Below, piece after piece: positions 53,501 through 63,898 of a stretch of DNA of 64,000 nucleotides. A program made the translations under genes and the position numbers. The DNA is taken from positions 353,501 to 417,500 of the forward strand of contig CAJNDS010002701.1 of NCBI GenBank assembly GCA_905221605.1, written 5' to 3'. This DNA comes from Symbiodinium natans (taxonomy: Eukaryota > Sar > Dinophyceae > Suessiales > Symbiodiniaceae). The first letter of the stretch is position 1, and every line of letters starts with the position of its first letter. The notes under the pieces are model-generated. The model was not told the origin of the DNA and did not search any database. It saw nothing but the letters and a program-made list of their open reading frames with translations.

Positions 53501-54181
53501 AGATGGCCAGGGGCCAAGTTGCCGTGGAGGTGCGTTCCGGAGTTTGCCAGAAGTCGATTTCCCTAAGCACCCAAGTTTTTGTGGCTTTCACTGAAGCAAC
53601 ATGCTTGTCGCGATGCTGGTCGCTTTGGTCTTGCGTCCGTGAACAGACGCTGTTGGGTTTGTTCGCTTTCTGGGATTCAGGAGAGATTCAGGAGAGATTC
53701 CCCACCAAACATCGCCTGATCGGAGCGCTGAGTGCGGAGAATTTACCACGGTGCCGCCATCCCAAGTGCAATGCTCATTACTAGCGATGCCAGCAACAGG
53801 AAGACTCCAAGCCCTGCTAGTACCGGCAAGCCACCGTTCTTGGAGGACATAGCAGTGCATTCGCTTCGGCACTGCTCGGCATCGTGTGCACTGGACTCAG
53901 GCCCCGCTTGACTGGGTCACGGTGTTTTGAGCTCACGGCTTTTGAGCGTCTTCGGCTCTGAACTTGTTTCAGCCTGTCTGTACTTCACGACCTTGCCAAG
54001 TGGACAGATTCTTCTCTGTCAAAGATTTAACGTTTGCATCACGGAGTGAAAACTAATCAAAGCAGGAAGGAGAAAGAACAGGGTGTACACATTTTTCTAC
54101 AGGGCACCTGCTGAGCTCCAGAAAAGATGGATGGAAGGCCCAAGCCCTAAATGTCTGATCCTGAGCGCCTGACTCACCGGG
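50528..54181. other. Unassigned stretch
   Basis: A 29-bp unit is duplicated exactly in tandem (50874-50902, 50903-50931). An AT-rich patch with TA runs lies at 51420-51760. Opposed frames at 52968-53594 (+) and 53072-53386 (-) are both protein-like and I cannot choose between them. GATTCAGGAGA is repeated at 53683-53705. Confidence 0.3.
50874..50931. repeat. Exact tandem duplication of a 29-bp unit
   Basis: Two identical copies beginning GGCGGTCGTCGCAGTATTGC, at 50874 and 50903. Confidence 0.9.
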
Positions 54182-54238
54182 ATGGCGAAGCTCTGCAGCC
54201 ACAGTGCGCCTGCGTCCTGTAGGGTCTGCATTGTCATT
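54182..54238 (-). CDS. Short candidate minus-strand exon with donor
   Basis: The minus strand reads TMQTLQDAGALWLQSFAIP and is followed directly by GTGAGT, a canonical donor. The 5' edge is not determined. It is too short to identify. Confidence 0.28.
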
Positions 54239-55032
54239 GAACTTGCTGATGTGTCCAGGATGCCACGGCTTCCAATTTTACCACAACACGCAAGCCTGCC
54301 ACCTGTGGAAAGGGAAGATCTGCCACGGCCAGGACAAGTGCATGTGTGTGCACAGTCGATGACAGTCGTATAGTTCTTGGACACGCGGAATGTCCATAGT
54401 GGACGACTCCTTGCTTGCTTCTGGCACCTCTACATTCAATTTGTCTTGATGTTGTTGATATATCTCTTGGTCTTTCAGATCTTATCATAGATCAGCTGCA
54501 TCCGAGAAGCGTCCCATAAGGAAAGGTCATGGGAATGTTTCTGCTGGGCAAAGGAACCTTTCACCCAAACCTTAGCCCTTTTCCTCCTTCAGTTGGTCAG
54601 CTGTGGGAGTCAGGCTATGCGTTTAGAAGGGGGCTGAATCGGGCATTAGAACCGGCATCCAGCAACACTTGCAGGAGTTCTGGGACAAGTCGAAGAGGTC
54701 CGAATGTTTTGTGAAATGCGGTTGAAATGAGCTTAAACCAACATGCAGGGACACAGTTTACGCTGATGTAGCCTTCAGCGATCCTTGAAGACTTATTGCT
54801 TGCATCATCACCTTGTCAGAATAGCTGACAGCTGGTCCCGGGCTTCAAGCAGCGGCCCCACCAGTGTTTCACCACATGCGAGGCATGAACGCGGTATACA
54901 TTGGCATACATGCCCCGAAACCTGAACAGTCGAAACCCTGGATCGCACGCAACTCTCATGGCAGTTCACACAGCAGAAGCCGTAACTCGGAATGCACTGC
55001 TCTAGATATGCTCTTGATTCGCACGCATTCAT
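54239..55032. other. Unassigned stretch
   Basis: No supported feature. Confidence 0.3.
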
Positions 55033-55392
55033 ATGAGAGCAAATTCGACCTGTCGACTGCCAAAGTGCACCTTCAAACAAGTCAGCTCCAGCTTTTGGTT
55101 AATCAGAGTGTATTCAGGAACTCAGGGCTACATCTCGGAACTCAGGTTTGAGAGCGAACAGTTTGAAGGGAAGTCGTTTACATGCGAAGAGCCCGACAAC
55201 CGACCTGCTGAGACAGAAAGGCAGAAGACTCTTCAACCCGACCGATGCGACAAAAAGCTGCAAAAAGCGTGTGCGGCACAAGGCCATTTCGCATTCTCAG
55301 GTAGTGTTGGTTTCATCAGAGGTCTTGGGCACTTGACGGCCCCACCTGCCTTCGGGGCTTCGCAGCTTACCGGCCAGGCAAAGTCTAAGTAA
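55033..55392 (+). CDS. Candidate exon region, unknown charged protein
   Basis: ATG 55033. The best part reads LRFESEQFEGKSFTCEEPDN, then RPAETERQKTLQPDRCDKKL and QKACAAQGHFAFS, followed by CAG-GTAGTG, a plausible donor near 55300. Sequence after that is probably intron. It lies upstream of the ARM-like frame on the same strand and could belong to the same gene. Confidence 0.33.
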   Translation: MRANSTCRLPKCTFKQVSSSFWLIRVYSGTQGYISELRFESEQFEGKSFTCEEPDNRPAETERQKTLQPDRCDKKLQKACAAQGHFAFSGSVGFIRGLGHLTAPPAFGASQLTGQAKSK

Positions 55393-55902
55393 CAGCTAAC
55401 AGCCGCGACCATCATTAATGTTATCCAACGTTAGAACCCCTCCTGCCGACCCTGGCCTAACAAGAGGTCTGCGGCAAATAGGCACGTCTCTAGAGATCTT
55501 ATGTATGACATCTTTTGACATTGGGATCCTGGTATGGCTCCCCTCCGCCTACTTCTGGACTGTGTAGGACTTATCGAGAAAGATTTCACCGTGGTTGGGA
55601 AGCTTCTCCTTGACGCACTCCACAACAAAGGGATGAGTATTGCCCGAACAGGAGGCGTGCACAAAATACTTTGCGACCATGCTCCAGAGCGCGGAACCCA
55701 GTCTAAAGGGTGCATTGCGTGCTGCCCTTTCACAATCTGCCAAAGGCCGCCGGCCAAGATGCAATGCGATGCGTCGTAGCGATGGGCGAACAGTGCCCTC
55801 ACAAGTCTGTACCAGACGGGAGTTTTTCGCAAGAAGATCTGGTTCAAGCCAACACGTGAATCTTCCAGACCTCCATGTGTAGACGTAGGCAGTGGTCTGG
55901 CC

Positions 55903-56727
55903 ATGGAGCTGGCGCCGCTTGCGCCTTTGCTGGTGGACAACTTGGAAAGCCAAGGTGGGGACAGGGAGGACAGGGAGGGTCCGGGTCGTCCTTCCGTGCT
56001 GGCAGAGGCAATCATCACTGCGACCTCGATGCCGGAGCGGCTCGCCGCCGTCCACCAGCTTTTGGAAGGTCTCTTGCATCAGCCTCAGCCTCATGAGCCC
56101 AGGCTCTGCAAAGATCTTTGCCTGGCCAAGCTCGTGACGCCCCTTTTAGACTTAACCGTGGAGACGGAGAGGCTGCCCCACCTGCCGGTGAAGCTGCTCT
56201 GGTGCCTCGCAGCCAGAGAAGACAGCCCTGGGGCCTTGGACGACGCCATCCCCACGATCCTGGGTATCTTGAGAGGCACCGAGGACACATTGCTAGCTGG
56301 GTCTTCGCTGCAACTACTGGCGGAACTGGCCCACCTGAAGTCGAAAGCACTTTCGAGTCAACTTTGTAATCCCAAGACTGGGGTAGCCCAACTTCTGCTG
56401 CGCAGTCTTTGGAGATGGGGCCTGCAAGCTCCCCATCTGGAGATCACGATTTCTTTGCTGAACCTGCTTGAGTTTGCTGTGCATGTGCCCTGCCATCGCA
56501 ACATGCTTCGTGCAGAGGTCGCGTTGGCGGCCGACTATTCCTTGACTCTGTCCGAGGCTTTATCACAGGTTGCCCTCGGAGCTGAGACGCGACAGGCACA
56601 GTCGACTGATGAACGGTTTGGCTGGACATGGGTGCATGCCCAGTCCAGACAGCTAGCAAGGGAATGGACTGGCATTTTACAAGTTGCAGAACTTTCCCGG
56701 CCTGGTGAAGAGAAGACGCGAGCCTAG
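55903..56727 (+). CDS. Armadillo/HEAT-like helical repeat protein, partial (274 aa)
   Basis: ATG 55903 (MELAPLAPLLVDNLESQGGD); the frame is open upstream to a stop at 55777, so the exon may begin earlier, for example after GTAGGCAG. Repeated pairs of amphipathic Leu-rich helices follow: AVHQLLEGLLHQ, LAKLVTPLLDLTVETERL, VKLLWCLAARED, IPTILGILRGTEDTLLAGSS and LQLLAELAHL, then ITISLLNLLEFAVHV. This is the pattern of ARM or HEAT solenoids, which act as protein-binding scaffolds. About four to five repeats are visible, fewer than a full solenoid, so other exons are expected. The last 60 residues (from about 215) are less repeat-like and may be intron read-through. The specific family is not recognised. 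Confidence 0.55.
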   Translation: MELAPLAPLLVDNLESQGGDREDREGPGRPSVLAEAIITATSMPERLAAVHQLLEGLLHQPQPHEPRLCKDLCLAKLVTPLLDLTVETERLPHLPVKLLWCLAAREDSPGALDDAIPTILGILRGTEDTLLAGSSLQLLAELAHLKSKALSSQLCNPKTGVAQLLLRSLWRWGLQAPHLEITISLLNLLEFAVHVPCHRNMLRAEVALAADYSLTLSEALSQVALGAETRQAQSTDERFGWTWVHAQSRQLAREWTGILQVAELSRPGEEKTRA

Positions 56728-59060
56728 CACAAAACAGAACACGTGCAAAGCCACGCTTGCGGCGTTTGCGACCTTGAGATAAACTTATTGGACCTTCTCC
56801 TTTCGCAGCGCTGTCATGGAAAACATCTTGAGCACATGTGACTTGACCGACTACCAGAAGGATCAGGAATCTTTCGGAATCTTCTGCTGACAGCAAGCCG
56901 GCCGAGCAATACCGACAAGTTTGCAACTTGCTATTGATAGGCAAATGGCACCAGGTGGTTCACCCGTCGTGTCATGGAGAAAGAAGGCAGGTAGTGGTTT
57001 GCAAACATTGCAAACACTGCAGCGGAGGGATCAGTGCGATTTTTGCACTGCAGCCACCGCTCAACGAAAAAATGCTCGCCAGCTTCAGGAGCCGGACTCC
57101 AAGAACCTCTATACTCTATACATTTTCTCGTAAAGCGACACCTATCTTGGCAGTTCGGGGCATGTGCAGGATGCTTATTCTGAGTGATTGTTCCTGTGGG
57201 GAGAGCGACTCAGATAGCACTGGCAGCTGGAGCTTGCGCATGACCTTGCCTTGCTTAATCACGATGATGCACTGACACTGTCATCTGCAATACCAGCGAC
57301 TAGAACTCAAAAGCTTAAAGATCCCATTCTGGCAAAGGGACCACGACCCCGACTGTCACATCAAAGCATTGTTCAGCGTTTTTGCCAACAGAAGCAGCTT
57401 CGGGCTATGTGCAGTTGCTTCCAGGGTTGCAATTACGAATCAAAAGTTAAGCTGCGCCCAAGCTCCTAAAACTGTCGAGGGCCAAACGACGGGCAACTGT
57501 ATTTAGACCTGACTCTAGTCATGCTGAAGTTTAGCGTTTATCTTGCTTGCTCGTCTCCACCCTCATCGACCCTCCTCTCTTCCTCGAAAGTGTTGCAAAC
57601 CTACATTTCACTTCTGAACAGAGATAAACCGGGTATCCTCCTGCCGCCAGTGCAACCGTTGCCCCGTCCCCTAGGCGTGGCCTGGCAGTCTTCTGCAGGC
57701 ACATGCCATCACATGCCATGTTCCGGCTTGTGGATTGAAAAGAGTCCTGGTCCACAACGGTTCAAAGACCCATGCCAGACAGCACATCACACTCCGCGAT
57801 TCTTCCCAACTGACCCATATGATATGCTTGAATCCGGAACGAAGCATGAAGCATCTCGTGATGCAGTGGATTGTGCACCCCACTGGTGTTGACAGGTCAC
57901 AGGTCAAGAAAGAGACCCTTGCACGGGGCAAGACCTACAGTGGACCCTTGCTAGTTTTTTTAACACCTTTGCTGACGAGGACCGAGCTTTGGGCTATGCA
58001 TCTACGGCATGCAAGTCCTACAATAAGAGTTGTCACCGAAAGAGTTGGTTGAAGAAAGTGTGCCAGGCTGCCCTTCCATGCCCACCAAAACATCATGGCT
58101 TGTGACGGGCTGTGTTTCAGGCAACGGCCGAAGAACCGCATGGTTTGTCGGGGCCTAAAACTGCAAAAGGGAGGCTTTGTGCTGGGCCTCGCATGCATGG
58201 ACATCCATTGCGGAGGGTTGAGCATGTCAAGGAACTGATTCTGCACGCACTCGCGCCCGCTCCGAATATTTGAGTGTCATGCCGTGTTTTAGGGCTTGGT
58301 AGGAAAGAACCAAGGTCGGTTCCGAGTAGGACATGTGATTCTCCGGGCGCTTCTGGTGGGGGCCATCCTTGGTTTTTCTCATGACAATGACAACACGGCC
58401 TCCAAGACAACCAGTATACCGTATACCTATGAGAACGACCGCAGCAGAGGGCATTCATATTGAGGAGGGTTTCGCATTGCTGGGATGAGCAATCATGCAG
58501 ATTGAGATGTCAGACACTAATCCAAGGCCAAGACAGGTGTGACCCGAACCTACCGGCAGGATGGTGTGGAGGCGCACACTGGGGACCTGGAAAATAGTCT
58601 TTCGTGCGGATGTTCCGGGCTTAGGGCTTCGGCTGTTGCGAAGAGCTTAGAATGTGAAGGGCTTAGAAAGTCCGAGCTGGGAACTCGGCTCGGAGTTCTT
58701 GCCGGTGTGCAGCAAAGTTCGACAGCGAACACATAACGCTCTGCGAAGCTGTGTTGGCACGTTTTTAACTTCTCTTAGGCCGGAGGAATGCGGAGATTTC
58801 ACATCCTACAAGACCGAACCTCGACGAACATTTGGGCCCGGGCGAGTGAGAGTGAGCTTGATCTTGCTCCGATTACACAGAGAAGAAGCTGCACCAAAAG
58901 AAGAGATGCGTTTCGGGGCATTTAGGTCAGTGTCCAGAGAATGTGGCACACATCATCCCCGGCAGGTAAACAGATCTTGAGCTCCAGGAAGCTACGGAAT
59001 CTAGATCAGACCCACAGAACCCCTGAAGCCGAAACTTTATTCGATCCTTGGCATTGCCAG
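56728..59060. other. Unassigned stretch
   Basis: Short overlapping frames on both strands. A G-rich GGCTTAGGGCTTCGG phrase lies near 58619. No gene is supported. Confidence 0.3.
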
Positions 59061-59120
59061 GTGGCGCCCGTGGAGTTCCCACCATGGCTGCTGGAGCTCA
59101 TGGGCCACTTGTACCAATAA
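59061..59120 (+). CDS. Short candidate terminal exon
   Basis: After TTGCCAG the frame reads VAPVEFPPWLLELMGHLYQ and a stop at 59118-59120. Acceptor context and composition are good; there is too little to identify. Confidence 0.33.
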   Translation: MAPVEFPPWLLELMGHLYQ

Positions 59121-60633
59121 GTTCCACATTCAGTTTACAAACACTGAAATCGCGAAGTTGTACTTGTTGGCTGGGCTGCGGGTGCTTCACTGTGTGCGGC
59201 GGTGCTGTGATCAGGGTGCTTTCAGCTTCGAGAGTTTGCTTTAGTTGCTGTGAAAAACGCTTCCTATCTTGTTTTGGAGTGGGGTACGTGCCGCAGTTTG
59301 AATATGACAAACTCGGTGTAGGTTACCTTTAGAGATTGATGGATGCTGATTCTTGTAATTAAGTGCATGGACCGTCCTGCAGGGACTGGAAGAGGTTTTG
59401 CAAAATCGACAGCTACTCGTAGCTTGGCGAAGACGTGTCATATCACCTGTATGAAAAACTTCAATGTGGTGTTGGCTTAGACTTCCACTGGAAGCCAGCT
59501 CAAACCTGATCAGTTTCCAAGATTCAATTGTGTCATTTTCGGCCATTTTCAGGCCCTGTACATTTGCATGGCAATTGCATGGCCCGAGTGGCTTTCCCGA
59601 ATAGCCACTCCGCGAGCATGGCAACCCTGAATATCATGCAGCTCCGGAGAGTGGTGGTTGATGTATCCCACGTCGACTGTTTCCCTCATGATATAGCTGA
59701 GGCTCTCTCATGCCGTCAGCAGCTCAGAAGGTTTCCATTGTCCGTGAGCGGCTGAGGTTGAGGAGTAAAGTGGAAAGATTTGTATATATGTATAATTGTG
59801 TCTGCAGTGTGCAGGTAGGCTTTATTTGCAGCCGGGGTCCAGACACCCAAGTTCACAACCAACCCCCCCACCCACCCCCATGCGCTGCCCCAAACCTGGA
59901 ATCCTGGCATCTCCTTGACCGAGGCTTTGTGGATTGGAGGCCCATGCCTGGTCGGGCTCCCAGTCTTGGCTTGAAGGGCCCAGTTCCCACAAAGCTTGTC
60001 AGAAATCGTGAGACTCTTCCCAGGCCGAACGGCTGCCATGTGAGCCTGTCAGAGGCGTTTCCGGTGAAAGCCAGGGATAGGACTTAGGGCTTCGGGGGTG
60101 GGCGCGATCTTATCAGGGATTGAGCATGTCGGTTAGGGTCCTTTGGAGGCAGGTTGGACTGCAAGATGTCGGGGTGTGGCTGTGGGCGACAGGTGGCTTG
60201 ATACTGTCGACTTTGAAGATGCGTTGGAGGGTTTGAAGACAGCACGAGGTTTAGGGGTCAGAGATATCTCAGTGGCCACTGCCTAATCACGGCGTGCTGG
60301 CCTGTTGCACCCCGCTCCCCACTGTCTAGCTGAAGCCAGCCTAGGCCTGCAGAACACTTTGGCCGACCTAAAGCCATGAAATCCCTGGGCCCTTCACTCC
60401 TTTCATTGGTCTCCCCAGCGCTGGACAGAACAGTGCCGATGGCGGCGATTGGAAGGCGGATGATCAAGTCTGGCAGGACAGCTTATTTGTTATGGCAGGG
60501 TTTTGTTACTTGTTTCGACTTTGAGGAATGAGCTGGACGATTGCGACTTGATGATGAAGTAAAGTCCGCTGCATACCCTGACCCCGATGTAAATCCACAA
60601 CCCTGGCTTCCCAAAGCCTTCTGATGGGCAGAG
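59121..60633. other. Unassigned stretch
   Basis: A frame from ATG 59710 (MPSAAQKVSIVRERLRLRSK) is briefly protein-like before entering low-quality sequence. A C-rich run lies at 59865-59880. No gene is called. Confidence 0.3.
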
Positions 60634-61062
60634 ATGTGGGGACAGCAGCAAGAGCACAACATGGAGTTCGCGGCTTTTCAATTTTCGGACTCATTGCTGT
60701 CTTCAAGCAGCTTTAGGGCCACTCCAGAATGGTGGTTGTACGCAAGTGTCGTATTTACAAATTTGCGTGCCGTTGGTGCCCTCCTAAGCCGCGCCTCTGT
60801 GGACTGTCCGGTGGGAATCCATGTTTGTCCGTGGTGTCGTCCACAGGAAAAGACGGAGGATGCCTTGGCGGTCCTTGTGTCCCTCGGCGCTGCGAGGACG
60901 CTTGAACTCCGTCGGCCGCCAAGATGTTTAGCATCTCAAGCCGAGTTGCGGGCCGATGTTTTTTTTTGTTTGTTGCTGGTTTGTTGGTTGTTCACAGCTC
61001 TTTCGCGTTTGATACATATATATATATATTATATGGTACCCCCCCCTCAAAACCTATTATAG
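60634..61062 (+). CDS. Candidate ORF (142 aa), unknown
   Basis: ATG 60634. The best part follows GTCCACAG at about 60840: EKTEDALAVLVSLGAARTLE, then LRRPPRCLASQAELRADV. A hydrophobic segment (FFCLLLVCWLFTAL) and a TA-repeat-encoded IYIYY follow. The 3' end is probably not coding. No family. Confidence 0.28.
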   Translation: MWGQQQEHNMEFAAFQFSDSLLSSSSFRATPEWWLYASVVFTNLRAVGALLSRASVDCPVGIHVCPWCRPQEKTEDALAVLVSLGAARTLELRRPPRCLASQAELRADVFFCLLLVCWLFTALSRLIHIYIYYMVPPPQNLL

Positions 61063-61164
61063 GTTTCCATATGCTCTTCCATGAGGTCCGACAGATCGGC
61101 CTCCCAGTTTGGTCATGGTAGGGTTATTCACTCATTAATTAGTTTTGCTCAACTTAACTAATGT

Positions 61165-61372
61165 GTCTAATGTTTAATTCACTTTATTAGTTTGATTAAC
61201 TTCCTTATGTAAAAAGCTTAATTCACATAATTTGATCCACTCAGCAATTGCTCGAGCGAGTGCTAATTTGTCTAATGTACTTGATTTAACTAGTTGGTTG
61301 AATTAACTTCGTTACTTGAAAAAGCTCACTTCACAAAATTTGATCCACTCAGCAATTGTTCGAGCGAGTGCT
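61165..61372. repeat. Tandem duplication of about 105 bp, AT-rich
   Basis: Two units beginning GTCTAATG at 61165 and 61270. Their last 40 bp are almost identical (TTTGATCCACTCAGCAATTG, then a one-base difference, then TCGAGCGAGTGCT); the first half is more diverged. It marks the left border of the AT-rich repeat field. Confidence 0.75.
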
Positions 61373-61399
61373 CCAACAGAAGTGACCTGAACAATTTCT

Positions 61400-62615
61400 G
61401 GATTGCTATCAATTCTAATAAGATTCCTGTTCCGATTAATTTTAAGAGGATTCATAGGGTTCGTATGAATTCAATAGGATTCCTGTTTAAATGAATAGGA
61501 ACCCCATTAAAATGAATGAGAGCTCTCTTGAAATTGATACGAATCTTTCTAGAATTAGTAAGAATCCTAGTATAATTAATAGGAATCTGGTTTCAATATG
61601 TAGAAGCTTATTCAATTTAATATGAATCCTACTAAAATATCTTGTAGTCCTGATAAATTCAGGGGGAATTCTCTATTGAAATTCATTGGGATCCGAATAA
61701 AATTAGTAACAGTTAATAGGAGTCCCATTGAAATTCATAGGAAGCTTTTCGAATTCATAGGAATGCAATTAAACTAATAGGAACCCTATAAAGATTTCTA
61801 TGGGTTTGTTCTAAGATTAACATTTCTTGGAGTCCTCATAAATTCAGAGGAATCCTCTATTGAAATTCATAGGAGTCCGACTACAATGAGTAAAATTTAA
61901 TCGGAAGCCCGTGGAAATGAATAGGAACCCTTTTGAATTCATAGGAATGCAATTAAAATTAATAGGAACCCTATAAAAAGTTCTATGAATTCTTTTCAGA
62001 GTAACAGGAATCCGTTTAAAACGAAGAGGAAGCCTCTTAAAATGAATAGGAACCAATAAGATTCCCATAAACAAAGTAATGTGAATCCCTTAAAACAATT
62101 AGGAGTTGTACTTTTGGAAGTAATATGAACCCTATTAAAACTTTAAGTCAATAGGATTGCTAGGGAAATATTCAGAGTTACAACGCAATTACTTGGCTTT
62201 ATTTTAATTTACATGAGAAGGAAACAATGAGGATCCACCAAATAACGGGAGCACATTTGAATCTAATAGGAATCCTATGCAAATTAATAGGAATTCTTTT
62301 ATCATGAATGAGAAACCCTGTTAAGATGAATACGAAGCCTATTCAAATTAATCAGAAACCTATTTACATGAATAGGAAGCTTATCCAAGCAAAAGCAATC
62401 CAATTAATAATTGTACGAAATTCGATTAAATTGAATAAGAAGCGGATGAAATAGGAACATTATAGAAATTTATTATGAAGCTTATTAAAATTCTTAGGCG
62501 TCCTTCTTCAGTTATAAAGAATGAGAATGCTATTCGAATTACTAAGAATCCTATTCAAATTACTTGGAACCTGATTAAAATGAATAGGAACCCTATTAAA
62601 ATTGATAGGGGCCTC
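61400..62615. repeat. AT-rich degenerate satellite (AATAGGAAYCCTATTAAA-like units)
   Basis: More than 30 imperfect repeats of a unit close to AATAGGAATCCTATTAAAAT, in varying spacing, fill about 1.2 kb. Composition is far more AT-rich than the rest of the window. A 76-codon minus frame (PINFKRIPVTLKRI) is a reading of the repeat. Confidence 0.85.
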
Positions 62616-62713
62616 CAAAGACGAAACACTTGAGATGCGTGCGTACATCCGTGTTTATATTGTCTAGACACGTGCTGGTCTTGTCGTCTTCTTATGTTAG
62701 AAATTCCAGAACT

Positions 62714-62859
62714 CCAGAATTCCAGAAGTCCAGATTTTTTGGGACCCCAGTTCCAGAATTCCAGATTTTCAGGGGCCCCCAGTTCCAGAATTCCAGATTC
62801 TGGAATTCTGGAATTCTGGAACTCGGGGCCCCAAAAAATCTGGAATTCTGGAATTCTGG
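62714..62859. repeat. Foldback (inverted repeat) with arms of about 50 bp
   Basis: The left arm 62714-62764 and right arm 62808-62859 are reverse complements with one indel and about two mismatches. Inside them lies a second perfect 13-bp dyad (62785-62797 and 62799-62811) of CCAGAATTCCAGA. The arms are built of CCAGAATT units around a T6/A6 and GGGACCCC core. Confidence 0.8.
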
Positions 62860-62884
62860 GTCTCTTGGGAGAGGTTTTCACAGT

Positions 62885-63185
62885 GGGGGGGGGGGGGGCG
62901 GGGGGTAGTAGTATATATATATATATATGGAAGGGGGGGGGGGGGGGGGCGGGGCGGGGGGGTAGTATGTGTATATATATATATATATACATGTATATAT
63001 CTCTGTGTGTGTGCGTGCGTGTGTGTGTGTGTGTGTCTTTGTTGGTTGTGTTTTTGTTGTTTGTTTGTTTTGTTTTGTGTTGTTTTGTTTTGTTTTGTTT
63101 TGTTTTGTTGTGTTTTCTTTTGTTTTGTTTGTTTGTTTGTGTGTTTGTTTGTTTGTTTGTTTGTTTGTTTGTTTGTTCGTTCGTT

Positions 63186-63216
<31 letters not shown>

Positions 63217-63240
63217 TTGTTGTTGGTTGTTGGTTGTTGG
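62885..63240. repeat. Composite G-run, TA, GT and GTTT simple repeats
   Basis: G runs (62885-62898, 62933-62949), (TA)n blocks (about 62909-62928, 62974-62992), a GT block (63002-63037) and long TTTTG/GTTT arrays (63060-63235) follow one another. All long frames over this interval are low-complexity artefacts. Confidence 0.9.
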
Positions 63241-63339
63241 CTGGGATGTTTCCTCGCATACGAACAGTCCTTAGTAGGGATGATAGCACCCCCTATTCTG
63301 ATCCCTATAGAGGACTATTAGTATAAGGGGGAACATCCC

Positions 63340-63602
63340 AAGTTGTTGGTTGTTGTTGGTTGTTGGTTGTTGTTGATTGTTGGTTGTTGTTGGCTGCTGT
63401 TGGTTGTTGGCTGTTGGCTGGTGGTTGGTGGTTGTTTGTTGTTTGTTGCTCGTTGTTTGTCGGCTGTTGGTTGTGGGTAGTTGGTTGTTGGTAGTTGGTT
63501 GTTGGTTGTCGGTTGTTGGTTGGTGGTTGTTTGTTGGTTGTTGGTAGTTGGTTGTTGGTTGTTGGCTGTCGGTTGTTGTGGTTGTTGCTGTTGTTGCTGC
63601 TG
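63340..63602. repeat. GTTGGTTGTTG array
   Basis: About 260 bp of irregular GTTG/GTTGTTG units with GTAG and GCTG variants. Minus-strand N/Q/P/T-rich frames (QQPTTNNQQ) are artefacts. Confidence 0.9.
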
Positions 63603-63766
63603 CATTGAAGCACTCCCCCGATGGAATCGCACAAAACATACCATCAATCCAAGTGGCTTCGGGCGCAAGTGCCGCGTGGTCGTAGCATACATGGCCTAAC
63701 AGTCGACTTCAATGCACAATACAATGGTTTTAGAAGTCCTTGCACGGTGGCGCCCTCCCGATTTTT

Positions 63767-63898
63767 ATGATACTCAGATTCGAACCTCCAGCCTTTGTGC
63801 AAGTTCCGAATGTGTTGACTTTGGACCTCACCAAGGTCCTTCTGCAGCTGCGGATAGCAGCCCCTCAGCTCTACTTGGACCAGGACGGCAAAACCTAA
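63767..63898 (+). CDS. Candidate terminal exon, unknown
   Basis: From ATG 63767 the frame reads MILRFEPPAFVQVPNVLTLD, then LTKVLLQLRIAAPQLYLDQD, and ends at a stop 63896-63898. An ACTCAG at 63773-63778 could be the acceptor. A second protein-like frame (MVLEVLARWRPPDFYDTQ from 63724) overlaps in another phase and may be the preceding exon or a frameshifted part. No family. Confidence 0.38.
   Translation: MILRFEPPAFVQVPNVLTLDLTKVLLQLRIAAPQLYLDQDGKT

Noticed and set aside
52968-53594. 208-codon plus frame and opposing 104-codon minus frame
   Set aside because: Both look partly protein-like and exclude each other; there is no domain or splice evidence to choose.
63271-63699. Asn/Gln/Thr-rich minus frames of 110-124 codons
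   Set aside because: Translation of the GTTG array.
63776-63800. B-box-like GGTTCGAATCT on the minus strand
   Set aside because: Lies inside a better supported plus-strand coding frame and has no A box.
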